A stretch of DNA of 64,000 nucleotides from Xanthomonas sp. 3793 (lineage in GTDB: Bacteria > Pseudomonadota > Gammaproteobacteria > Xanthomonadales > Xanthomonadaceae), in the NCBI RefSeq assembly GCF_024806835.1, contig NZ_JANTYU010000004.1, positions 186,001-250,000 on the forward strand, given 5' to 3'. This document shows positions 24,601-32,472 of the stretch, piece by piece; within the stretch, counting starts at the first letter, position 1; each line of letters begins with the position of its first letter. The notes under the pieces are model-generated. The model searched no databases. It was not told the DNA's origin and was given only the letters and a program-made list of their open reading frames with translations. Both the position numbers and the translations under genes were made by a program.

Positions 24601-24717
24601 GGATTAGGGAGTCGGGATTGGAGATTCGTAAGAGCTTATTCTTTCATTGCTCCTACCGACCAACCCACCGCTCAAGCCATACGCTCTTGCGAATCCCCAA
24701 TCCCGAATCCCCAATCC
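24601..24717. repeat. 35-bp imperfect inverted repeat (AATCCC-rich)
   Basis: Left arm 24601-24635 and right arm 24683-24717 match as inverted repeats at about 30 of 35 positions. They are built from the word GGATTGGGGATTCGGGATTG. The repeat fills the gap between the kinase-like gene and the SDR gene, both on the minus strand, and could end the upstream transcript. Confidence 0.7.
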
Positions 24718-24724
24718 CTGCCAC

Positions 24725-25384
24725 TCAGGGCTTCGGCCCCTGCCCTTCGTTGTCTTCCCAGTGCAGCACGCGGCGGGTCACGAAGCGGTAGACCGGTTTG
24801 CCGGTGGCGAACCACAGCTCGCGCACCCATGACCTGCGCTTGAGCACGCGGCGTTCCACCGGGGTGATCGCGGCCGGGCAATACATGCGCTTGTGCTTGA
24901 GCAGGTGACGCAGGTCCTCGCGTGCAAGCAGACGCATCCAGCGCGCGCGTGGGTGGCCGCGCACCGCCAGCTGGAAATCGATCACTGCCGGGCTGCCATC
25001 GTCCTGCACCAGCCAGTTGGCTTCCTTGGCCAGATCGTTGTGCGCCACGCCGCACCGATGCAGCTGCTGCAACAGCCGGCGCGCCTGCCTGAAATACGCC
25101 AGGTCGCCGCGCGGCGGGCGCTGGTACATCGCATCGCCGGCCAGATAGCTGCGGTCCAGATGGCGCCCATCCCAATGCAGCAAACGTGGCGTGTGCGGCA
25201 GGCCATCCAGCTGGCGCAGCGCCAGCGCTTCGCGCCGCGCCAGCCACCAGGCCACACCCCGCAGGCCCCAGGGCGCCACGCTCAGGTCGCGCCGCACGAA
25301 CACCCGGCCGGCGTCGCGGATCAACAAAATGCGCCCGAACGTATCGGACTTCAGCGGCAGATTGCCTGCGGGCTCGTGACTCAT
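24725..25384 (-). CDS. Lipopolysaccharide-kinase-like small protein kinase fold
   Basis: A 219-residue protein with the compact kinase fold of the Kdo/heptose kinase (WaaP/InaA-like) and RIO group. The catalytic loop is CGVAHNDLAKEANWLVQDDG (about residues 121-140) and the metal-binding motif is AVIDFQLAV in place of DFG. A lysine and arginines in the N-terminal lobe precede it. Such proteins phosphorylate sugars of the LPS core or are reduced relatives of unknown target. Start at ATG 25384 (MSHEPAGN), preceded by GGGG; the longer frame from 25435 adds an unlikely tail. No other LPS genes are adjacent. Confidence 0.75.
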   Translation of the reverse strand: MSHEPAGNLPLKSDTFGRILLIRDAGRVFVRRDLSVAPWGLRGVAWWLARREALALRQLDGLPHTPRLLHWDGRHLDRSYLAGDAMYQRPPRGDLAYFRQARRLLQQLHRCGVAHNDLAKEANWLVQDDGSPAVIDFQLAVRGHPRARWMRLLAREDLRHLLKHKRMYCPAAITPVERRVLKRRSWVRELWFATGKPVYRFVTRRVLHWEDNEGQGPKP

Positions 25385-25534
25385 CCCCCATTGTAGGCGG
25401 GCGGCCGGCATTGCCATACCGCCATTGATGTGCACGCCGATGCCATCGGCGCGCGCAGCCGCCTGGTTGCAACCGCAGGTGAAGCCAACCGCCCGATGTG
25501 AGCGTGGCGCAAGTCAGTCGTCGCCATGCCCACC

Positions 25535-25540
25535 TATAAT
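25535..25540 (+). promoter_or_regulatory. Consensus -10 box placed for a leaderless mRNA
   Basis: A perfect TATAAT lies six bases before the ATG at 25547, so transcription would be expected to start at, or within a base of, the start codon. No convincing -35 hexamer was found. No ribosome-binding site precedes the ATG. Confidence 0.5.
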
Positions 25541-25546
25541 TCGGGA

Positions 25547-27634
25547 ATGAACTCATGGATCGACGCCACGCTGGAGTGGATCGGACACCACCCCACCTTG
25601 GCTGGCGTGGTGATCTTTGCCATCGCATTCTGTGATGCGGTGATCGTGCTCGGCGCCATCGTGCCCGCGCTACCGCTACTGTTCGCCATCGGCGTGCTGA
25701 TCGGGCTCGGCCAGATCAACGGGCCGTATGCGGTGGTTTGCGCCACGCTGGGCGCGTTTGTCGGCGATGCGCTGAGTTTCTGGGTGGGCCATCGCTGGGG
25801 TCACCAGTTGCACACGTATTGGCCGTTCCGCCGCTATCCCCAGTTGCTGGAACGCGGCGAGCTGCTGTTCCGGCGCAATGCCTTCAAGAGCATCCTGATC
25901 GCACGCTATGTTGGCGCGGTGCGGCCGTTCGTGCCGGCCATCGCCGGCATGTCGCACATGCCGTTCAAGCGCTACCTGGTTGCCAGCGGGCTGGCCTGCG
26001 TGTCGTGGGCGCTGCTGTTTCTGGTGCCGGGCTGGGTACTGGGCACCGCCTACGACGCCGTGGCCGCAGTGGCCGGGCGCCTGTTCGTGGTGGTCGCCTT
26101 GCTGGCTGCGGTGATCGGCCTGGCCTGGGCCATGGTGCTGTATTCGTACCGCTGGTCGGCAGGCCATCTGGATGCCCTGCTGGCGCGGCTGCTGGAGTGG
26201 TCGCATCGGCACCCGGTGCTGGGCAACTGGTCGGTCAGCGTGTTCGACCCACGCCGACGCGAGTCGGTCCCGTTGGCGATGATGGCGCTGATGCTGTTGC
26301 TGCTGGGCTGGGGCTGGTTCGTGTTGCTGATGGTGGTGCTGGCGCATGGCGAGCCGCTGCGCGTGGACCTGGCCGTGCACGACCTGATGCTGGCCTTGCG
26401 CAATCCGCTGGCCGATTACCCGATGGTCGCGCTGGCCTCGCTGGGCGATTGGCAGGTGTTGTTGCCGGCGATCGCCGCAGCGATGGGCTACCTGGCCTGG
26501 CGGCGCCGCTGGATGGCGGTGACGCACTGGGTGATCGCACTGGCGTTTGGCCTGGCGCTGACGCAACTGCTGGGCGCCACTGTCCAGGTGGTGCGCCCGC
26601 CGGCCGCCAGCAGCGGCTTCGGATTTCCGTCGGTGGCGGTCACCATGGCCACGATCGGTTTTGGCTTCTTCGCGCTGCTGATCGCGCGCGAACTGCCCGG
26701 CCGGCGCCGGGTGTGGCCATATCTGGTCAGTGGCGCGATCGTCTCCCTGATCGGCTTCGCACGCCTGTACCTGGGCGCGCATTGGCTCAGCGACGTGGTC
26801 GGCGGCATGTTGTTCGGCATCTTCTGGCTGCTGGTGCTGGGCATTGCATATCGGCGCCGCGCCACCCGCGCGTTCTGGGTCAAGCCGGTGTCGTGGACCT
26901 TCTACGGCGTGTTCGTGGGCTGCGCGATCTTCTTTGCGCCGCGCAATCTCGACACCAAGCTGGCCAAGTTCGAGCCGCCACCGCCGCTGCTGATGGATCT
27001 GCCCGCCAGCGACTGGTGGGAGGGGCAATGGCGGCTGCTGCCGGCACGCCGCAATGAATTCGACGACGACCAACGTTGGCCGCTGGACGTACAGGTTGCC
27101 GGCCCGCTCGCGCCGCTGCAACGTCAGCTCGAAGCGCGCGGCTGGCGGGCACAACCGCAGGCGGGCTGGGAGCAGGCGCTGCATCTGCTGGATGTGAGTG
27201 GCCGCCCGGACGAAGTTCCGATCCTGCCGGCCACGCTGGACACCCAGGTTGAAGCCTTGCTGATGGTGCGTCATGCCGCGCCAGGGCACGTGCATGTGTT
27301 GCGCCTGTGGCCTGCAGCCGCGCGCTTGCAACCCAATGCGCAGCCATTGTGGGTAGGCAGCACGCAGACGCTGCGCTACAGCCGCCACTTCAGCCTGATC
27401 GGCCTGTGGTATCCGCTACGCGGTGTGGACCCTGCACTGAGCGCGTTGCGCCAGGCACTGGACCCCTTGCCGCATCGCCTGGAACAGCGTCGACGCTCGC
27501 AGGTGCCCGTGATATTGATCGACAGTAGCTCGGGAAATGCGTTGCGGCCAGAGGACAAAGACAATGCTGCACCGCAGCCGGAAACCACCGCATCCGACCC
27601 GGCGGCATCGGCTCCGTCACAACAGCGCCGTTGA
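25547..27634 (+). CDS. DedA-PAP2-LssY fusion membrane protein
   Basis: A 695-residue inner-membrane protein with three parts. Residues 1-200 form a DedA/SNARE-associated domain (FRRNAFKSILIARYVGAVRPFVPAIAGM). Residues about 240-440 form a PAP2-type lipid phosphatase with a VRPP motif and RLYLGAHWLSDVVGG. Beyond about 450 is an LssY C-terminal domain rich in Trp and Arg. LssY proteins are linked to lipid phosphate turnover in type I export loci, but the role here is unknown. In PAP2 motif 2 the usual PSGH reads PSVAV, so one expected histidine is missing while motif 3 is intact. Start at ATG 25547; 25526 would put the -10 box inside the gene. Confidence 0.85.
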   Translation: MNSWIDATLEWIGHHPTLAGVVIFAIAFCDAVIVLGAIVPALPLLFAIGVLIGLGQINGPYAVVCATLGAFVGDALSFWVGHRWGHQLHTYWPFRRYPQLLERGELLFRRNAFKSILIARYVGAVRPFVPAIAGMSHMPFKRYLVASGLACVSWALLFLVPGWVLGTAYDAVAAVAGRLFVVVALLAAVIGLAWAMVLYSYRWSAGHLDALLARLLEWSHRHPVLGNWSVSVFDPRRRESVPLAMMALMLLLLGWGWFVLLMVVLAHGEPLRVDLAVHDLMLALRNPLADYPMVALASLGDWQVLLPAIAAAMGYLAWRRRWMAVTHWVIALAFGLALTQLLGATVQVVRPPAASSGFGFPSVAVTMATIGFGFFALLIARELPGRRRVWPYLVSGAIVSLIGFARLYLGAHWLSDVVGGMLFGIFWLLVLGIAYRRRATRAFWVKPVSWTFYGVFVGCAIFFAPRNLDTKLAKFEPPPPLLMDLPASDWWEGQWRLLPARRNEFDDDQRWPLDVQVAGPLAPLQRQLEARGWRAQPQAGWEQALHLLDVSGRPDEVPILPATLDTQVEALLMVRHAAPGHVHVLRLWPAAARLQPNAQPLWVGSTQTLRYSRHFSLIGLWYPLRGVDPALSALRQALDPLPHRLEQRRRSQVPVILIDSSSGNALRPEDKDNAAPQPETTASDPAASAPSQQRR

Positions 27635-27797
27635 TCGATCGGGCTACAGCGGCGATCGGCCAGCGACCACGCGCGCAGCACTATAGATCAGAGCTGCTGG
27701 CAAAACCCTTGAACGCTGTAGCGATGGCGGCAACGCGTTCGCGTCGTTTGGATGCGGCCGAATGTTTAGGTCAAAAGCCCTGGTGAGTCGAGGGCGC

Positions 27798-27901
27798 GGT
27801 GCCCTTACCGCTCGCGGGACACGCCGTGAATCCGTCCATGGAGGCTCGGTGGCGGCATCCATGCCGCCACACGGTCCCGCAATCGGCAAGGACACCGCCC
27901 C
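27798..27901. repeat. Type A palindromic intergenic repeat (copy 4)
   Basis: Same orientation and nearly the same sequence as the copy at 1356-1470. Arms GGTGCCCTTACCGCTCGCGGGA (27798-27819) and its imperfect inverse (27875-27896) surround the GTGGCGGCATCCATGCCGCCAC core. Confidence 0.85.
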
Positions 27902-28041
27902 AGGACGTTGGTCGGTAGCTGCGTAACAAGCTGGCCGTCTCGCGAGTTGCATTGGCCTGCTGATGTGGGTCGCAGAATTACATGTGAGCTAGCGAAGTAG
28001 AAGCATTGCTTGCACCATGCCCACCGACCATCTCGACCGGC

Positions 28042-28143
28042 CCTTGCCCGCCCACCGTCGCGGGACCTTACGCGGCATGGATGCCGCGTAAGGGCTTACA
28101 GGGACGTACTTGCAGCGTGTCCCGCGATGGTGGGCGGGCAAGG
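28042..28143. repeat. Type B palindromic intergenic repeat (copy 3)
   Basis: 102 bp with 24-bp terminal inverted repeats that differ at a single position (28042-28065 against 28120-28143). It has the intact CTTACGCGGCAT stem. This is the best-preserved copy in the window. It lies 140 bp after a type A copy, as in the pair at 1356-1708. Confidence 0.88.
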
Positions 28144-28277
28144 GCCCTGCAGAAAACTCGCGGGTTGGTCGCTCTACAACTCTTCGCACCGTTCAATCGC
28201 CTCTCAAGGCGAACGGGAGATTGCAAATCAGTGCCGTTCGGCACTACAAAGCCCGCATTGGCCCAACACGCGATGCC

Positions 28278-29162
28278 TCACCACAACACGCCATCCACCG
28301 GCTGCATCGGCTCCGGCGCTTGCTCACCGATGGCCTGAAGCGCATCGATCTCCACCGTGCGGCACATGGTGTCCAGCGGCAGGTCATGGATGGTGTTGGC
28401 GAACGGGTCGACCAGCTCATCGCCGATCTTGAGCACCGCCAGGAACATCAAGCCGGCCACTGTCGATCCCACCGGGGTGGCGTACTGCAGCGTTTCCACC
28501 AGGCCGATCGGCAACAGCACGCAGAACAGCCGCGTAAACAGGTTCGGATAGAAGCGGTATTGATACGGCAACGGCGTGTTTTTCAGCCGCTCCATGCCGC
28601 CTTGCGCGTTGGCGATATCCACCAGGATGCGCTCGACGCTGGCCTGCTGGATGCTATCGATCCAGCCAGCGCGACGCGCCTGTTCCACTGCGCGGCCTGT
28701 CGTGTCGAGCAAGCCATTGGCCACGTTCGTGCGGGTGATCACCGCTGCTACTTCGTCGGCCTCCAGCCGCGGCTCCAGTGCCATCGCCACCGGCAGCCGC
28801 CGCAACTGGCAACGCAATGCGTTGACGTAGGCGACCTGACGCAGCGCGATCGTGCGCCCCAACGCTGCAGCTTCCGGCGCAGACAGGATGCTGACGCTCA
28901 AACGCACCAGGTTGCGCGATGCATTGATCATCTGCCCCCACAGCACCCGCCCTTCCCACCAGCGCTGATAGGTGGAATTGGCGCGGAAGCCCAGGAACAA
29001 CGCCAGTGCCGAACCGAAGATGGTCAACGGCAATGCCGGCGCGCGGAACGGCAGCACGTAATAGATGATCGTGATCAACACGTCCCAGACAAACAACACC
29101 GCCAGGGTCCGCCAGACCTGACTGACTACATCCGCCACACGCGGTTTGACATCGATGATCAA
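28278..29162 (-). CDS. Bestrophin-like membrane channel (UPF0187/YneE family)
   Basis: A 294-residue membrane protein with the bestrophin features. These are an N-terminal transmembrane pair (TLAVLFVWDVLITIIYYVLP and LTIFGSALALFLGF), then FRANSTYQRWWEGRVLWGQMINASRNL, the characteristic basic-aromatic segment. A C-terminal acidic stretch VDPFANTIHDLPLD follows. Bacterial homologues form pentameric ion channels in the inner membrane. The start codon is TTG at 29162, supported by GGGAG nine bases upstream; no better ATG exists near the first helix. Its neighbours do not suggest a specific role. Confidence 0.88.
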   Translation of the reverse strand: MIIDVKPRVADVVSQVWRTLAVLFVWDVLITIIYYVLPFRAPALPLTIFGSALALFLGFRANSTYQRWWEGRVLWGQMINASRNLVRLSVSILSAPEAAALGRTIALRQVAYVNALRCQLRRLPVAMALEPRLEADEVAAVITRTNVANGLLDTTGRAVEQARRAGWIDSIQQASVERILVDIANAQGGMERLKNTPLPYQYRFYPNLFTRLFCVLLPIGLVETLQYATPVGSTVAGLMFLAVLKIGDELVDPFANTIHDLPLDTMCRTVEIDALQAIGEQAPEPMQPVDGVLW

Positions 29163-29444
29163 AGGCTCACTCCCTCACTGAAACGAGTTTCGCCATGTCG
29201 CGCATCCAGCGCATGGATGCCATCGATAGCGCACTCAAGCGTGGCGAGTGTGCCGTTGCGGCGGTGCAAGCACGGTGACGGGGCGGCCGAACGCCTTCCC
29301 TCGCCGCAGCGAAACACGCTGCGCGATCATCAGTCGGTCGTGGACGATACCCGGAATCGACCTACATCGCCCTTCCAGGTCCGACGCCTTCGCACCGCAT
29401 GCGCAACTGCCCGGCCATCGCTCGCGATACGGTGTTGGCTTCGC

Positions 29445-30041
29445 TCAGGGCATCCAGGCCAGCAACTGATCCAGGCGCCGATGCGGGTCGTCCTGTTGCA
29501 ACAGCGACAAGCGTTGCTGTTCGGTCAGCGGCAGCAATTCGGCCAGCCGCCAGCCCACCCACGCGGACTGATCCAGCAGCCCTGGACCGACCGATGCGAA
29601 TTCGCCGCCCACCTGTTCGAGCATGCGCTCGAGCACGGTTGCCAACAAACTGTGCTCGGGCCGTAATTCGTCGTCGGGGTCGGGCTCGCACCAGCTCACC
29701 TCGCCCACTACCAGCCCGTTGTCGCGGATGCGCGAGCGCTGCACATGAAAGCGACGCGTGCCGCGCAAGCGCAGCACCAGTACGCCATCGGCGCCCACAT
29801 CGAAATCCTCGATGCGCACCTCGGTGCCGAACGCCGCCGGCGTTGCCGGCACGCCAACCTCGTTGCCATCCAGGATCAGGCACACACCGAAGCTGGTGCC
29901 GCTGCGTCCGCACTCGCGCACCAGATCCAGATAGCGGCGCTCGAACACGCGCAGCCCCATCGCCGCGCCGGGCAACAACACGCTGTGCAACGGAAACAGC
30001 GGCAATGCGCTGGTGTCGGCCGTGGCGGGGGGCGATGCCAT
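29445..30041 (-). CDS. Lon substrate-binding-domain protein (stand-alone)
   Basis: A 198-residue protein consisting of only the N-terminal, substrate-binding domain of Lon: LPLFPLHSVLLPGAAMGLRVFERRYLDLVREC, then EVRIEDFDVGADGVLVLRLRGTRRFHV. No ATPase or protease part is present. Family members are widespread and poorly understood; binding of unfolded or regulatory proteins is assumed. The ATG at 30041 overlaps the stop of mpl (TGATG), so it is translationally coupled to mpl; a GTG one codon earlier is the alternative start. Confidence 0.88.
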   Translation of the reverse strand: MASPPATADTSALPLFPLHSVLLPGAAMGLRVFERRYLDLVRECGRSGTSFGVCLILDGNEVGVPATPAAFGTEVRIEDFDVGADGVLVLRLRGTRRFHVQRSRIRDNGLVVGEVSWCEPDPDDELRPEHSLLATVLERMLEQVGGEFASVGPGLLDQSAWVGWRLAELLPLTEQQRLSLLQQDDPHRRLDQLLAWMP

Positions 30042-31399
30042 CACGACAGCTGCCCCAGGAAACGACGCGGCGCGCCATCGAACCCGCCATTGGACATGAA
30101 CACCACATGGTCGCCCGGCTGCGCGATGTCGCCCAGCGTCTGCAGTAGCGCCTCCACGTCATGCGCCACGTGCGCCTGCCCGCGCACCTGCGCGATGATC
30201 GGCGCCGCATCCCATGGCAATTCGGGGCGATGCAGAAACACCACCGCATCGGCATCATGCAGCGACGGCGCCAGCGCCTGCGCATGCGCACCCAACCGCA
30301 TCGAATTGCTGCGCGGCTCCATCGCCACCAGCACGCGCGCCGCGCCCACCTTCGCACGTAGCCCCTGCAACGTGGTCGCAATGGCGGTGGGGTGATGGGC
30401 GAAGTCGTCGTAGACGGTGATATCGAGCGCCTGCCCCAACACTTCCAGGCGGCGTTTGACGCTGTGAAAGTGCGCCAGCGCCGGCATCACCGTTGCCGGG
30501 TCCACGCCGACCGCATGCAGCGCCGCCAGCGCGGCCAGTCCGTTGAGCACGTTGTGCCGCCCGACCAGCGGCCACTGCACCTGGCCGATCTCCACGCCGC
30601 GATGGGACACCGCAAACACGCTGCCATCGGCGGCAATCAGGCGCGCGCTCCACTCCAGCGCCGCATCGAAGCCGAAGCGCTCCACCGGCGTCCAGCAGCC
30701 CATGGCCAAGACCTCGGCAAGCCGCGCGTCTTCGCCATTGACGATCAGGCGCCCACGCGCCGGCACGGTACGGACCAGATGATGGAATTGGCGCTGGATC
30801 GCGCCCACGTCAGGAAAAATATCCGCGTGGTCGTATTCCAGGTTATTGAGGATCGCCACCAGCGGCCGGTAGTGCACGAACTTGCTGCGCTTGTCGAAGA
30901 ATGCGGTGTCGTATTCGTCGGCTTCCACCACGAACTCGCGCCCCTGCCCCAGCCGCGCCGACACGCCGAAGTCCTCGGCCACGCCGCCGATCAAAAATCC
31001 CGGCGCGCGGCCGGCCGCCTCGAGCAGATAGCTCAGGATGGTGGTGGTGGTGGTCTTGCCATGGGTGCCGGCAACCGCCAGGGTGTCGCGGCCCGGCAGC
31101 ACCTGCTCGGCCAGCCATTGGGCGCCGGAGCTATAACGGCGGCCAGCATCGAGTACCGCTTCCACTGCAGGATTGCCGCGCGACAAGGCATTGCCGATGA
31201 CCACCTCGGTGGCGTCTGCCGAGATATTGGACGGCGCGTAGCCCTGGGCCAGCGCGATGCCGAGCGTTTCCAGCTGGGTGGACATCGGCGGATAGATGGC
31301 CTGGTCGCTGCCTTCTACCTGCCAGCCCAGTTCGCGCGCCAGGGCGGCCACACCGCCCATGAAAGTCCCGGCGATGCCGAGGATGTGGAGTTTGCTCAT
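30041..31399 (-). CDS. mpl: UDP-N-acetylmuramate:L-alanyl-gamma-D-glutamyl-meso-diaminopimelate ligase
   Basis: A Mur ligase of 452 residues that recycles murein by attaching the tripeptide from old peptidoglycan to UDP-MurNAc. It has the N-terminal Rossmann motif ILGIAGTFMGGVAALA and the ATP site VAGTHGKTTTTTIL (about residues 109-121). EADEYDTAFFDKRSKF and the C-terminal DDFAHHPTAI and MEPRSNSMR stretches typical of Mpl rather than MurC are also present. Acts in the cytoplasm. It forms a two-gene unit with the Lon-domain protein. Confidence 0.96.
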   Translation of the reverse strand: MSKLHILGIAGTFMGGVAALARELGWQVEGSDQAIYPPMSTQLETLGIALAQGYAPSNISADATEVVIGNALSRGNPAVEAVLDAGRRYSSGAQWLAEQVLPGRDTLAVAGTHGKTTTTTILSYLLEAAGRAPGFLIGGVAEDFGVSARLGQGREFVVEADEYDTAFFDKRSKFVHYRPLVAILNNLEYDHADIFPDVGAIQRQFHHLVRTVPARGRLIVNGEDARLAEVLAMGCWTPVERFGFDAALEWSARLIAADGSVFAVSHRGVEIGQVQWPLVGRHNVLNGLAALAALHAVGVDPATVMPALAHFHSVKRRLEVLGQALDITVYDDFAHHPTAIATTLQGLRAKVGAARVLVAMEPRSNSMRLGAHAQALAPSLHDADAVVFLHRPELPWDAAPIIAQVRGQAHVAHDVEALLQTLGDIAQPGDHVVFMSNGGFDGAPRRFLGQLS

Positions 31400-31483
31400 G
31401 CCGCATATTGTCGCCGATCACTGCAGTTGCAGGACATTCCGATCGGCACCGGGTGCAGCTGTCGGGAAACTCCTACCGTACTG

Positions 31484-31498
31484 TCGGGAATTTCCCGA
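31484..31498 (+). promoter_or_regulatory. Palindromic operator-like site upstream of the candidate sRNA
   Basis: A perfect palindrome TCGGGAATTTCCCGA (7 + 1 + 7). A second copy of the half-site TCGGGAA lies at 31462-31468, exactly 22 bases upstream, or two helical turns. The palindrome centre is about 46 bases before the inferred RNA start, which fits an activator-binding position. It could equally serve mpl on the other strand. Confidence 0.45.
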
Positions 31499-31524
31499 TA
31501 TGCGAACTGCGTCACATCCCTCAC

Positions 31525-31669
31525 TATGCTGAACGCCAGTCGCAGCACCCTTTGGTTCTACTCCCCAAGAGACCAAATCCCCAGGGAGCTCATGCTGTCG
31601 GGGCTCTGAGCAAGCTCACTACTGGCGTTATTCTGCCCCGGTCATCTCGTATGGCCGGGGTTTTTCTTT
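31525..31669 (+). ncRNA. Candidate structured small RNA between mpl and adk
   Basis: No protein-coding gene fits, but the plus strand looks like an independent transcript. A TATGCT box at 31525-31530 is followed by 31532-31540 (AACGCCAGT). That segment is exactly complementary to 31621-31629, closing a domain of about 98 bases. Inside it, TTTGGT (31551-31556) pairs with ACCAAA (31572-31577), leaving a CCCC loop, and a second CCCC lies unpaired at 31579-31582. The RNA ends in a 10-bp terminator hairpin (31636-31645 with 31651-31660) and T5CT3. CCCC-bearing loops recall the sX13 type of xanthomonad sRNA, but I cannot assign it to a family. Confidence 0.6.
31636..31669 (+). terminator. Rho-independent terminator of the candidate sRNA
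   Basis: A 10-bp GC-rich stem CCCCGGTCAT / ATGGCCGGGG with one G-T pair, a five-base loop CTCGT and the tail TTTTTCTTT. The T-run is on the plus strand only, so it does not serve the flanking minus-strand genes adk and mpl. Confidence 0.85.
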
Positions 31670-31749
31670 GCTGGGATCTGGATCTGCAGACGACGCGGCC
31701 AACGGGCGCGCGGTGAACAGGACCGGGCATTGCGCCCGGCCCGGGTGAC

Positions 31750-32313
31750 TCAGCGGCCGAGCGCCTTGCTGATACGCTCCAGCACCTCGTCCAGCGACCC
31801 AACGCCATCGACGCGCGCCAACTTGCCGCGCTGCTCGTAGAAGCCGATCACCGGCGCGGTGGAATCGGTATAGACCTGCAGACGCTTGCGCACCGATTCC
31901 GGGTTGTCGTCCTCGCGGCCTTCGGCCTTGGCACGCCCGGCAATGCGCTCGACCAGCAATTCGCTGGCGACGTCCAGCTGCACCACTGCATCCAGTGGCT
32001 GACCGATCTTGCTGAGCAGGCTGTCCAGCGCATTGGCCTGGGCCACATTGCGCGGATAGCCATCGAGGATGAACCCCTTGGCGACATCGGCCTGACCGAG
32101 CCGCGCCTCCAGCATGCCGAGCAGGATGTCGTCGGACACCAGGTCGCCCCGTGCCATGACTTCCTTCGCCTTCAGGCCGAGCGGCGAACCGGCGGCCACT
32201 TCGGCACGCAGCAGGTCGCCGGTGGAAATGTGCGGGATTTCAAACGTGTCTTTGAGACGTGTCGCCTGGGTGCCCTTGCCCGAACCGGGCGGTCCCAACA
32301 GAACCAATCGCAT
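31750..32313 (-). CDS. adk: Adenylate kinase
   Basis: Catalyses ATP + AMP to 2 ADP in the cytoplasm. The 187-residue product begins with MRLVLLGPPGSGKGTQATRL (P-loop GPPGSGKGT), then the AMP-binding ISTGDLLR and the hallmark GFILDGYPRNVAQA. The lid segment is short (AGRAKAEGREDDNPE), so this is the small form without a zinc-binding lid. ATG at 32313. It converges with the candidate sRNA and is divergent from pfp, so two genes of nucleotide/phosphate energy balance stand back to back. Confidence 0.97.
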   Translation of the reverse strand: MRLVLLGPPGSGKGTQATRLKDTFEIPHISTGDLLRAEVAAGSPLGLKAKEVMARGDLVSDDILLGMLEARLGQADVAKGFILDGYPRNVAQANALDSLLSKIGQPLDAVVQLDVASELLVERIAGRAKAEGREDDNPESVRKRLQVYTDSTAPVIGFYEQRGKLARVDGVGSLDEVLERISKALGR

Positions 32314-32472
32314 CAGTGGACTCCACTTTCGAATAAAAACGCGTTGCGGTTGGCGGCGTTAGACTCAAGCCTTCGCCGGCGCTGACCGTATGGTCGTGCA
32401 GCTTACCCCATCCGGGGAATGTCCCGGCACTGTCCCCTGCGCCATGTTTCCATGTGAGGAGCCCGTCCCCCT

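Noticed and set aside
25676..27388. Minus-strand frame of 570 codons, rich in Gln and His
   Set aside because: Antisense shadow of the DedA-PAP2-LssY gene.
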